Source: Bacteroidota bacterium (GTDB taxonomy: Bacteria; Bacteroidota; Bacteroidia; Bacteroidales; CG2-30-32-10). From it: a DNA stretch of 8,623 nt. Position numbers and translations under genes: made by a program. The notes below the pieces were generated by a model, which was not told the origin of the DNA, made no database searches, and saw only the letters and a list, made by a program, of their open reading frames with translations. The stretch is from contig JAAXXA010000089.1 in assembly GCA_013334735.1 (NCBI GenBank), positions 1 to 8,623 of the forward strand, written 5' to 3'. This document shows, piece by piece, positions 1 to 6,674 of the stretch. Within the stretch, counting starts at the first letter, position 1; every line of letters starts with the position of its first letter.

Positions 1-13
1 GCTCTTCCGATCT
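1..13. other. Residual Illumina adapter sequence, not genomic
   Basis: The first 13 bases, GCTCTTCCGATCT, are identical to the 3' end of the standard Illumina TruSeq adapter. The junction fits the reading frame of the adjoining gene. Codon 12-14 reads CTG (Leu), but Uup-family proteins usually have Gln before the following Asp-Pro; if base 14 (G) is the last base of a genomic CAG, the family motif QDPVFDE is restored. Genomic sequence therefore most likely begins at base 14. Confidence 0.9.
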
Positions 14-14
14 G

Positions 15-1679
15 GATCCGGTTTTCGATGAAAATAATACTGTGATGGAACAGGTTTTTTTATCATCGGGCGAAATGATGCATGTAATAGGCGAATACGA
101 AAACAGCCTTGTATCAGATGATAGAAGTCGTTTGCAGCAAGCTACCGAAAAAATGGACGCTTTAAGCGCATGGGATTATGAAGCTAAAATAAAACAGATT
201 TTAGGTAAATTGAAAATCACTGATTTTAATCAAAAAATCGGAGAACTTTCAGGTGGACAGCGCAAAAGAATAGGTCTGGCAAATGTTTTAATAAAAAACG
301 CCGATTTGCTTATACTTGATGAACCTACAAACCATCTTGATCTGGAAATGATTGATTGGCTTGAAGAATATCTTAAAAAATCATCTGTTACTTTATTAAT
401 GGTTACACACGACAGGTATTTTTTAGACAGGGTTTGTAACGAAGTTATTGAAATTGAAAACAAGCAGTTATTCTATTATCAAGGTAACTATACACGTTTT
501 CTCGAAAAAAGAGAAGAGCGGTTAATGAACGATAATGTAAATGTCGAAAAAGCCCGAAATCTTCTTCGTAAAGAATTGGAATGGATAAGGCGACAACCAA
601 AAGCCCGGACAACTAAATCGAAAGCCCGTATAGATGCTTTTTACCAACTTAAAAATGATGCTGTAGGAAGAGGACAAGAAAAGTTGGTTAAGCTTAATGT
701 TAAGGGTAAACGCTTGGGTAATAAAATAATTGACATCGAAAATTTGAATAAAAGTTTTGGATCAATTCCAATTGTTAAAGACTTTTCATATAGTTTTATT
801 CGTTACGAAAAAGTAGGTATTATTGGTAACAACGGTACCGGAAAATCCACTTTATTAAATATGATAACGGGGAGTGTTATACCCGATTCAGGGAGTATTG
901 AAGTTGGCGCAACAATTAACTTTGCGCACTATTCTCAGGCGGGAATGAGCTTTGACGAAAACATGAAAGTGATAGATGTTGCCCGTGAAATTGCCGAAGT
1001 GGTTTTTGTTGGAAATGGAGTAGAAATGGGCGTTTCGCAGTTTTTGAATTATTTTTTATTCCCACCGGAAGTCCAATATTCGTATGTTTATAAATTGAGC
1101 GGAGGTGAAAAACGCCGACTTTATCTTGCAACGGTGCTCATGAAAAACCCCAATTTTCTGATATTGGATGAACCGACAAACGACCTTGATATTCTCACTT
1201 TAAATGTTCTTGAAGAATATCTGCAAAATTTTAAAGGCTGTGTTATCATTGTTTCACACGATCGTTATTTTATGAATAAGATTGTTGATCATTTGTTTGT
1301 ATTTGAAGGTAATGGCATTGTTACGGATTTTCCCGGAAATTATTCGGAGTACAGGTTTCATATTCAGGAAAAGGAAAGACAATTGAAAACTCCTGAAAAA
1401 CAGGAAAAGAAAAACGACAAAAATACTATAACCCCTGTCAATAATAAGCCTAAGAAGCTTTCGTATAAAGAACAAAAAGAACTTGAACAACTGACTCCGG
1501 AAATTGAACAACTCGAAATAGAATTAAAAACCTTAGAAGAATCGCTTGTTTCAGGTTTACTTAATCATGAAAAGGCGCATGAAGTATCAAACAAAATGAT
1601 GGAAATAACAGCGCTTATTGAAGATAAAACAAATCGTTGGATTGAATTAGGGGAAATAATTATCAGCCAGTCACCCTGA
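15..1679 (+). CDS. uup: ABC-F family ATPase, Uup type (5'-truncated)
   Basis: Cytosolic tandem-ATPase protein of the ABC-F class, which lacks membrane segments and acts on ribosomes or, for Uup, also on branched DNA intermediates (family knowledge). Counting from the GTG at 42: first ABC signature LSGGQRKRIGLA at 69-80, Walker B LLILDEPTNHLD at 89-100, H-loop THDRYF near 122; Arg/Lys-rich inter-domain linker about 160-230; second Walker A GNNGTGKST at 262-270, signature LSGGEKRRLYLA at 352-363, Walker B FLILDEPTNDLD at 372-383, H-loop SHDRYF at 405-410; then a charged linker and a predicted coiled-coil C-terminal domain (about 468-540) typical of Uup. The first Walker A is missing because the contig starts inside the gene: the frame is open back through codon 15-17, and the GTG at 42 sits within the conserved 'TVMEQVF' segment, so it is not the real start. 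About 70-80 N-terminal residues appear lost. The stop codon lies inside the repeat that follows. Confidence 0.93.
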   Translation, partial: DPVFDENNTVMEQVFLSSGEMMHVIGEYENSLVSDDRSRLQQATEKMDALSAWDYEAKIKQILGKLKITDFNQKIGELSGGQRKRIGLANVLIKNADLLILDEPTNHLDLEMIDWLEEYLKKSSVTLLMVTHDRYFLDRVCNEVIEIENKQLFYYQGNYTRFLEKREERLMNDNVNVEKARNLLRKELEWIRRQPKARTTKSKARIDAFYQLKNDAVGRGQEKLVKLNVKGKRLGNKIIDIENLNKSFGSIPIVKDFSYSFIRYEKVGIIGNNGTGKSTLLNMITGSVIPDSGSIEVGATINFAHYSQAGMSFDENMKVIDVAREIAEVVFVGNGVEMGVSQFLNYFLFPPEVQYSYVYKLSGGEKRRLYLATVLMKNPNFLILDEPTNDLDILTLNVLEEYLQNFKGCVIIVSHDRYFMNKIVDHLFVFEGNGIVTDFPGNYSEYRFHIQEKERQLKTPEKQEKKNDKNTITPVNNKPKKLSYKEQKELEQLTPEIEQLEIELKTLEESLVSGLLNHEKAHEVSNKMMEITALIEDKTNRWIELGEIIISQSP

Positions 1680-1774
1680 GCGAAGCGCCGCATTGAGCCT
1701 GTCGAAATGTCGAAGGGTGATTAGTGGTCATGGTTCGCACTTCGACTTCGCTCAGTGTGACAGCTCACCATGAC
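1670..1774. repeat. REP-like palindromic intergenic element
   Basis: The stretch contains nested inverted repeats. GTCACCCTGAGCGAAG (1670-1685) matches the reverse complement of 1746-1761 at 15 of 16 positions. TCACCCT (1671-1677) pairs with AGGGTGA (1714-1720). GTCATGGT (1727-1734) pairs with ACCATGAC (1767-1774) and is followed by a T-rich run (about 1778-1797). Sequences of the type CACCCTGAGCGAAG / CTTCGACTTCGCTCAG are recalled as dispersed palindromic repeats in many Bacteroidota genomes. The element overlaps the last codons and stop of the upstream ATPase gene and may also act as its transcription terminator (inference). Confidence 0.75.
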
Positions 1775-1843
1775 TGCGTTTTGTAGTTTTTTTATTGTAA
1801 GATTATTTATTCAACACTTGATTCAGACGAATTATAAATATTT

Positions 1844-3478
1844 ATGAAAAAAATATTAATACTTATTGTTTTTTGTTTGAGCATTTATGAAAGTAAAATG
1901 CTGTTTTCACAAAACACAAATGAGAAAAATTCTAAAATAAAAAATGTAATTGTGATGATTCCTGACGGAACCAGTACGAGTATTCTCTCTATTGCCAGGT
2001 GGTACCAATATTATTTGGATAACTCAAAACAATCTCTTGCTTTCGATTCTCTTAATTGCGGAATGGTAAAAACACATTCGTCAAATGTTCCTATCGGTGA
2101 TTCAGCGCCTACTTCCAGCTGGTATGCTACGGGAGTTGCATCTAAAAGCGGCTTTGTTGCTACCTATCCACCAAAAGATTCAATTAACGATTTAGTTTAC
2201 ATTAATCCTAAAAAACAATTTCAACCATTATTAACCGTACTTGAAGCTGCTAAATTATCAGGAAAAAAAACGGGTTTGGTTTTTACTTGTGAGTTCCCTC
2301 ATGCTACTCCGGCAGATTTTTCAGCGCATTCATACAGCAGGGGAGATTATGATGCAATATCCAAACAAATGGTTTATAATAATATTGATGTGGTTTTTGG
2401 AGGTGGTGAAAAATTTATTAAACAAGATGAAAGAGATTATTTAAAAAATAACGGATGGGATACTATTTTTAACGATTATTCGCGATTCAAATCTACTGAT
2501 AACGATAAAGTGTGGGCATTGTTTGGAGCAAAAGATTTGCCTTTTGATATTGACAGAAACCCTTTAAAAATACCTTCACTTTCAGAAATGACAGCTAAAG
2601 CTTTATCTGTTTTATCAAAAAATAATGACAAAGGATTTTTCATGATGGTTGAGGGCAGCAAAGTTGATTGGGCTGCACATTCTAACGATCCTGTAGGTAT
2701 CATTACAGAGTTTCTGGCTTTTAATAAAGCTGTGGAAACTGTTTTAAAATTTACTAACTCCGGTAGCGGAGAAACTGTTGTGGTAATTCTTCCCGATCAT
2801 GGTAATAGCGGAATTAGCCTTGGAAATAAAAATTCAAATAAATCTTACGATGAACTTACATTAAGCCAAATAATAGATCCTTTATTGAAATGGAAGCTTA
2901 CAGCCGAAGGCTTTAGTAAAAAAATATTGCAAAACTCAAGCGACGATAGTATAAAATATTATTTTAAAAAATATTATACCGATGGAGAGATAAGCCCTTC
3001 AGAACTTGTTTCAGTTAAAAATTCTGTTTTAAAAGGAAAATATGGCATTTGCGATGAGGTTGCAAAAATTATAGCATCAAAAACATATATTGGTTTTACA
3101 ACTACAGGTCATACGGGTGAAGATGTTTTTTTGGCTGTTTACAATCCATATAAAGATCGACCTACGGGAATTATACGAGGTGATGCAGTTAATAAATATT
3201 TGTGTAAAATGTTAGGTAATATTAACCTTTCTGATTCTACAGAAAAATATTTTCAACCTCATAATATTTTATTTAAAGGATTGAAAAGCGAAGTAGTTCA
3301 GGAGAAAGACGATATTATTCTGAAAGTTACCAATAATGAGAAAATATTAGAAATCCCCGCTTATAAAAATATTGCATTTTTAAATGGAAAAGCAATAAAA
3401 CTAAATTCAGTAACAGTTTACGTTGATTTGAATAATACTTTTTATCTCCCTGAATCCTTGGGAAATTTAATAAAATAA
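1844..3478 (+). CDS. Secreted alkaline phosphatase (PhoA superfamily)
   Basis: Predicted metal-dependent phosphomonoesterase of the PF00245 type, exported to the periplasm or cell surface, releasing phosphate from organic esters. An N-terminal signal peptide (about 1-22, hydrophobic ILILIVFCLSIY, likely cleaved around LFSQ) is followed by the catalytic domain. Visible active-site elements: metal ligand Asp41 in IPDGTS; nucleophile Ser87 in GDSAPTSSWYATG (85-97); metal ligands in HATPADFSAH (153-162); Glu270, Asp275 and His279 in VEGSKVDWAAH; Asp318-His319 in PDHG; His423 in TGHTGED. All key positions are present, so it should be active. Residues about 475-544 form an extra beta-rich segment. 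At 544 residues it is within the family's range, and no T9SS sorting tail is seen. No convincing Shine-Dalgarno or TAnnTTTG box precedes the ATG. It lies downstream of the repeat element and converges on the next gene, so it is probably monocistronic. The exact substrate cannot be told. Confidence 0.92.
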   Translation: MKKILILIVFCLSIYESKMLFSQNTNEKNSKIKNVIVMIPDGTSTSILSIARWYQYYLDNSKQSLAFDSLNCGMVKTHSSNVPIGDSAPTSSWYATGVASKSGFVATYPPKDSINDLVYINPKKQFQPLLTVLEAAKLSGKKTGLVFTCEFPHATPADFSAHSYSRGDYDAISKQMVYNNIDVVFGGGEKFIKQDERDYLKNNGWDTIFNDYSRFKSTDNDKVWALFGAKDLPFDIDRNPLKIPSLSEMTAKALSVLSKNNDKGFFMMVEGSKVDWAAHSNDPVGIITEFLAFNKAVETVLKFTNSGSGETVVVILPDHGNSGISLGNKNSNKSYDELTLSQIIDPLLKWKLTAEGFSKKILQNSSDDSIKYYFKKYYTDGEISPSELVSVKNSVLKGKYGICDEVAKIIASKTYIGFTTTGHTGEDVFLAVYNPYKDRPTGIIRGDAVNKYLCKMLGNINLSDSTEKYFQPHNILFKGLKSEVVQEKDDIILKVTNNEKILEIPAYKNIAFLNGKAIKLNSVTVYVDLNNTFYLPESLGNLIK

Positions 3479-3508
3479 TTTGAGTCGGTATGCAAACTCA
3501 AATTATTT
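3473..3508. terminator. Bidirectional hairpin terminator between convergent genes
   Basis: AAATAATTTGAGT (3473-3485) and ACTCAAATTATTT (3496-3508) are perfect 13-bp reverse complements around a 10-base loop. The TAA stop of the phosphatase gene (3476-3478) sits inside the left arm. The stem is AT-rich and flanked by A/T-rich sequence, with a T7 tract at 3532-3538 further on. Its position between two convergent genes fits termination from both sides; the minus-strand gene ends about 90 bp away. The function is inferred, the hairpin is directly visible. Confidence 0.75.
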
Positions 3509-3595
3509 ATGCGAATCAAGGGTTGAATGAATTTTTTTGCAATTAAAAACACTACAAACTGGCGTATAAAAAGATTTGTAAGTATTTAGATATTT

Positions 3596-6355
3596 CTATC
3601 TTTCATATGAAAACGAACCTACACTAAAATAGAATCTCGCTGCTGTTGAGTTATTAGAAACCGACCATTGTATATATCTTTCATAAGCGGTAGTCGGCAT
3701 ATTTCCAGTTAATGTTGTTACGGCTGATAGAGCTCCTCCATTTTTTCTCCAATAATAACTGGCGCTTGTTGTTCCGTTCAATTTAACTATCAAATCATAT
3801 ACACTCCCCCCTGAAAAATCTGTTGATAATGCTGCTGATTGTTCAGTCGTACCATCTGCTTGCGTGGCATAAAGAGTACAAGCTCCGGCAACCTTAACCA
3901 CTTTAAATCCTACGTGTTTGAAATTAAAATTATGGCCTGTCCCATCCACCGGAACTGATCCAATTCCGAAAAATGCAGAACCCGATAATGTTCCCACAGC
4001 GTCCAAAGCAACTATCATAGTGGAAAAAATGGGACTCCCCGTTAACATATCTGCATTACCCGTACTTACTATGCCTAACATCTCTTTAGCATACGATCCA
4101 GCCGTTGAGTAAGTATCTATATGCATTCCTGTAGCTTGAAAACCGGCGCTTCCACTACCAGCGTTAGTAGGTGTGTATCTAGAAGAAGAGTTCATAATAT
4201 CGCTGATCTTTAATGTTGGAGTGCTTCCTGGAGTCGCCCAGATTAAATTACCGGCTCCATCATTTTGTAAATTAGTAGAAGAGGCTCCTTGTGAGGCTGG
4301 TAAGGTAAGAGTATAAGATGTTGATGTGGTTCCCGGCTGAATAGTTACAGTATTTGTATTTGTAGAATTATAAAGCAATAGGGATCCTGTAGTTGCTGAA
4401 GCCCCGCCTAATCCGCCTGAAGGAATGCCAGTACGAATTTGTCCGGCAGAGTGTAATAATGAAGCTGGAGCATTCATTCCAATACCAACATTGTTTTTTA
4501 TTATCATTGAACCTTCACCTGGATCTGTATAATAAAAGGTGCTACCTAAGGACAACCCTCCGGTGGCACTAACTCTCATTCTAGACTGTCCGTTGGTTCT
4601 AAATTCCATATACCCATTTTCGGCATTCTCAATAATACTAAAATTGCTTGCTTGGATTAAGTTAAGACCATCCACCCCACTTGAGCCTGCTGTTGAGTTG
4701 GAAATATCGACCCATGCAGTATTACCCGAATTCTGGATTTGGAGATCTTTTTGAGGATTGGTTTTTCCGATGCCTACGTTGCCGAAAATGTTCATCCCAC
4801 CTTGATAAGTATTGTTCGCTGAGAAAGGAATATAATCGGATTTACCGGAGGTCATTACATTGCCATCTATAGATATCGCCACGAAGATGCCATTGCCGTA
4901 CGTGACGCCATACCATTGATTATCCGCCGCGCTTGCGCGGATAGTCCAATTGATGCCGTCAGGTGAGGTCATAACACGATTGCCAGTACCGTTGTTAGCT
5001 ACCGCTACAAAGAGACCGTTGCCGTAAGTAACGCTGTTCCAGAAATTATCTGCCGCACTTGTGCGTGATGTCCAGTTGATACCATTAGGTGAGGTCATAA
5101 CACGGTTACCACTACCAGTATTGGCCACAGCAACAAAAAGTCCGTTACCGTATATGATAGATTGCCAGTTGTTATCCGCCGCGCTGGTACGAGATGTCCA
5201 CGTGATACCGTCAGGAGAGGTCATCACACGATTACCAGTACCGTTATAGGCCACAGCAACAAAAAGCCCGTTGCCGTATGTTACTGAAGACCATTGATTA
5301 CCCGACGCACTTGTGCGGATAGTCCAATTGATGCCGTCAGGTGAGGTCATCACATTTCCGGTAGTAGCCACCGCCACGAATAGTCCGTTACCGTAGGTGA
5401 CTCCTTGCCAGCCGTTATCCGCCGCACTCGTACGAGATGTCCACGTGATACCGTCAGGAGAAGTCATCACGCGGTTGCCGGCGCCATCGTAAGATACTGC
5501 CACAAAGAGACCGTTGCCGTAAGTAACAGATTGCCAGCTGTTATCCGTAGCACTAGTACGGATAGTCCAATTGATACCGTCAGGTGAGGTCATAACACGG
5601 TTGCCTGTACCTGTAAAGGCAACAGCAACAAAAAGCCCATTACCGTAAGTTATGCCACGCCACCAGTTATACACCGCAATGGTATGGATAGTCCATGAAG
5701 TTCCTTTTGATATGATATTTCCAACAACTTCTAATTTCTCATTAGGTGAAGTCGTACCGATACCTACATTCCCGTTACTTGAAATAATCATTCTATCAGT
5801 ATTCCTTGTTTTAATTCTTAAAGGGCGTGAACCCGATGCATCGGTTGTACCTATAAAATTTGCAGAGGAATCAATACTTGCATTACCTGTTATATGCCAT
5901 GCGGTAGCATCAGTACCCGCGGCAGGATCCATCCACGTTGGAGCTCCTGAACCGCTTGATGTTAAAACCTGACCACTTGTGCCTGGTCCGTTGGAAGGTG
6001 CTGCCAGGTATATCCATTTGCCGGTAGTTGTACCTGTACTGTCATAAATATAGATACCCGCTCCATTACCACCCGTCATTGAAGTATTGGTGTTATAAAC
6101 TATAAGCTTGTTGGCGGGACTACTTATAGGACTGGCAGATGTAGCAGATGTTAAAGCTAATCTCGGGATCCTTATCCCCTGGTTAGTACTGCTTACATCA
6201 AGCATCGCCGAGTTATGAGCAGCTGAACCGGTAGTGTTAATTGCTGCTCCTCCTGTCTGAGAAAAGCAGTTTAAAGTGAAAAGCGAAAAGTGAATAGTGA
6301 AAAAAGCATACACGATGCTTTTTGTAACTCGAAATATTCTTTTTTTTGTTTCCAT
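3596..6355 (-). CDS. Secreted tail-fibre-like surface protein with seven-unit beta-propeller array
   Basis: Large exported protein of unknown exact role, probably a cell-surface or adhesive structure (inference). A signal peptide (about 1-32, ending NCFSQ) is followed by a Bacteroidota-typical segment with MLDVSSTNQGIRIPRLALTS (51-70). Three tail-fibre-like motifs follow the GNVGIGTTSPNEKLEVVGN pattern (196-213; variants at 526-541 and 621-641), a motif often found upstream of endosialidase-type chaperone domains in phage and Bacteroidota fibres. Between the first and second lie seven units (221-507) built on TYGNGLFVAV and an MTSPDGINWT turn resembling a shortened Asp-box, suggesting a seven-bladed propeller. 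Residues about 712-919 form a Gly/Ser/Thr-rich C-terminal region with no recognised fold; there is no visible Peptidase_S74 chaperone or T9SS sorting tail. The ATG at 6355 is chosen because the signal peptide follows directly. The repeat block is more GC-rich than neighbouring genes. Confidence 0.85.
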   Translation of the reverse strand: METKKRIFRVTKSIVYAFFTIHFSLFTLNCFSQTGGAAINTTGSAAHNSAMLDVSSTNQGIRIPRLALTSATSASPISSPANKLIVYNTNTSMTGGNGAGIYIYDSTGTTTGKWIYLAAPSNGPGTSGQVLTSSGSGAPTWMDPAAGTDATAWHITGNASIDSSANFIGTTDASGSRPLRIKTRNTDRMIISSNGNVGIGTTSPNEKLEVVGNIISKGTSWTIHTIAVYNWWRGITYGNGLFVAVAFTGTGNRVMTSPDGINWTIRTSATDNSWQSVTYGNGLFVAVSYDGAGNRVMTSPDGITWTSRTSAADNGWQGVTYGNGLFVAVATTGNVMTSPDGINWTIRTSASGNQWSSVTYGNGLFVAVAYNGTGNRVMTSPDGITWTSRTSAADNNWQSIIYGNGLFVAVANTGSGNRVMTSPNGINWTSRTSAADNFWNSVTYGNGLFVAVANNGTGNRVMTSPDGINWTIRASAADNQWYGVTYGNGIFVAISIDGNVMTSGKSDYIPFSANNTYQGGMNIFGNVGIGKTNPQKDLQIQNSGNTAWVDISNSTAGSSGVDGLNLIQASNFSIIENAENGYMEFRTNGQSRMRVSATGGLSLGSTFYYTDPGEGSMIIKNNVGIGMNAPASLLHSAGQIRTGIPSGGLGGASATTGSLLLYNSTNTNTVTIQPGTTSTSYTLTLPASQGASSTNLQNDGAGNLIWATPGSTPTLKISDIMNSSSRYTPTNAGSGSAGFQATGMHIDTYSTAGSYAKEMLGIVSTGNADMLTGSPIFSTMIVALDAVGTLSGSAFFGIGSVPVDGTGHNFNFKHVGFKVVKVAGACTLYATQADGTTEQSAALSTDFSGGSVYDLIVKLNGTTSASYYWRKNGGALSAVTTLTGNMPTTAYERYIQWSVSNNSTAARFYFSVGSFSYER
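4835..5695 (-). repeat. Seven tandem propeller-blade coding repeats (126/117 bp)
   Basis: Inside the large minus-strand gene, units start at Trp221, 263, 305, 344, 386, 428 and 470 of the protein, giving periods of 42, 42, 39, 42, 42 and 42 residues (126 or 117 bp). Approximate DNA spans are 5695-5570, 5569-5444, 5443-5327, 5326-5201, 5200-5075, 5074-4949 and 4948-4835. The TYGNG core recurs at residues 236, 278, 320, 359, 401 (as IYGNG), 443 and 485. The first unit is the most divergent at its front, and the last ends at MTSGKSD. Confidence 0.93.
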
Positions 6356-6428
6356 TGTTTTTTGTTTTTAAAATTGATAATTTTGAATTAAAATTAATGC
6401 TGTTGATATCTTATTTTATTATTTTATG

Positions 6429-6436
6429 CAAATTTA
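6429..6436 (-). promoter_or_regulatory. Candidate Bacteroidota -7 box for the propeller gene
   Basis: On the minus strand this reads TAAATTTG, an exact match to the Bacteroidota -7 consensus TAnnTTTG. It lies 73 bp upstream of the minus-strand start codon, implying a leader of roughly 65 bases. No clear TTTG -33 element is seen at the expected distance; that position is a T-rich run (6452-6460 on the plus strand is A-rich). Direct repeats begin just upstream of the -33 position. Confidence 0.5.
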
Positions 6437-6462
6437 ATATTTAAGTATATATAAAAAAAACT

Positions 6463-6549
6463 TTTAATCTGGATTTTTTCTCAATTTTATTACCATTTAA
6501 TCTGGATTTTTTCTCAACTATAATTACGCTTATCTGGATTTTTTCTTAA
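6463..6549. repeat. Three phased direct repeats in divergent intergenic region
   Basis: ATCTGGATTTTTTCT occurs exactly three times, starting at 6467, 6500 and 6532. The first two copies extend to a 22-base identity (6463-6484 and 6496-6517); the third is slightly degenerate (ends CTTAA instead of CTCAA). Spacings are 33 and 32 bp, close to three DNA helical turns. Each copy carries an AATC-TG-GATT or ATC-TG-GAT near-palindrome. They lie directly upstream of the propeller gene's candidate promoter and about 100-180 bp upstream of that of the divergent gene, so they may be binding sites for a regulator (inference). Confidence 0.85.
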
Positions 6550-6644
6550 TAAATTAATGTATGATATTGAATTAAAGCATATTATGGTTTTTTGAAATAA
6601 TAATGTGCATTTTTTGCTTTTAATAGGTTGTTAAAATTTGTAAC

Positions 6645-6652
6645 TACTTTTG
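6645..6652 (+). promoter_or_regulatory. Candidate Bacteroidota -7 box for the T9SS-sorted protein gene
   Basis: TACTTTTG matches the TAnnTTTG consensus exactly and ends 22 bp before the ATG at 6675, giving a short leader. A TTG at 6628-6630 is upstream but somewhat closer (14 bases) than the usual spacing, so the -33 element is uncertain. Confidence 0.5.
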
Positions 6653-6674
6653 TATAAAGTAACTTCACTTTTTT

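Noticed and set aside
14..19. GGATCC next to the adapter, suggesting a cloning site or vector
   Set aside because: The bases fit the gene's own codons (Asp-Pro of the conserved motif), so the site is most likely a coincidence.
42..47. GTG (42) or ATG (45) as the real start of the ABC-F gene
   Set aside because: The frame is open upstream to the adapter junction and encodes the conserved DPVFDENNT segment, and the first Walker A is missing, so the gene is truncated and does not start here.
1781..1843. Promoter for the alkaline phosphatase gene
   Set aside because: No TAnnTTTG match was found in the T/A-rich leader, so no site could be supported.
4539..5972. Several plus-strand open frames of 60-106 codons opposite the propeller gene
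   Set aside because: They are antisense shadows of the repetitive gene, with no start signals and protein-like composition lacking.
3596..6355. Prophage tail-fibre gene marking a prophage
   Set aside because: It has a signal peptide and Bacteroidota surface-protein N-terminus, and there are no other phage genes nearby.
6463..6549. Degenerate CRISPR array
   Set aside because: Intervals between copies are only about 11-17 bases, copies are 15-22 bases, there are just three, and there is no cas gene in the window.
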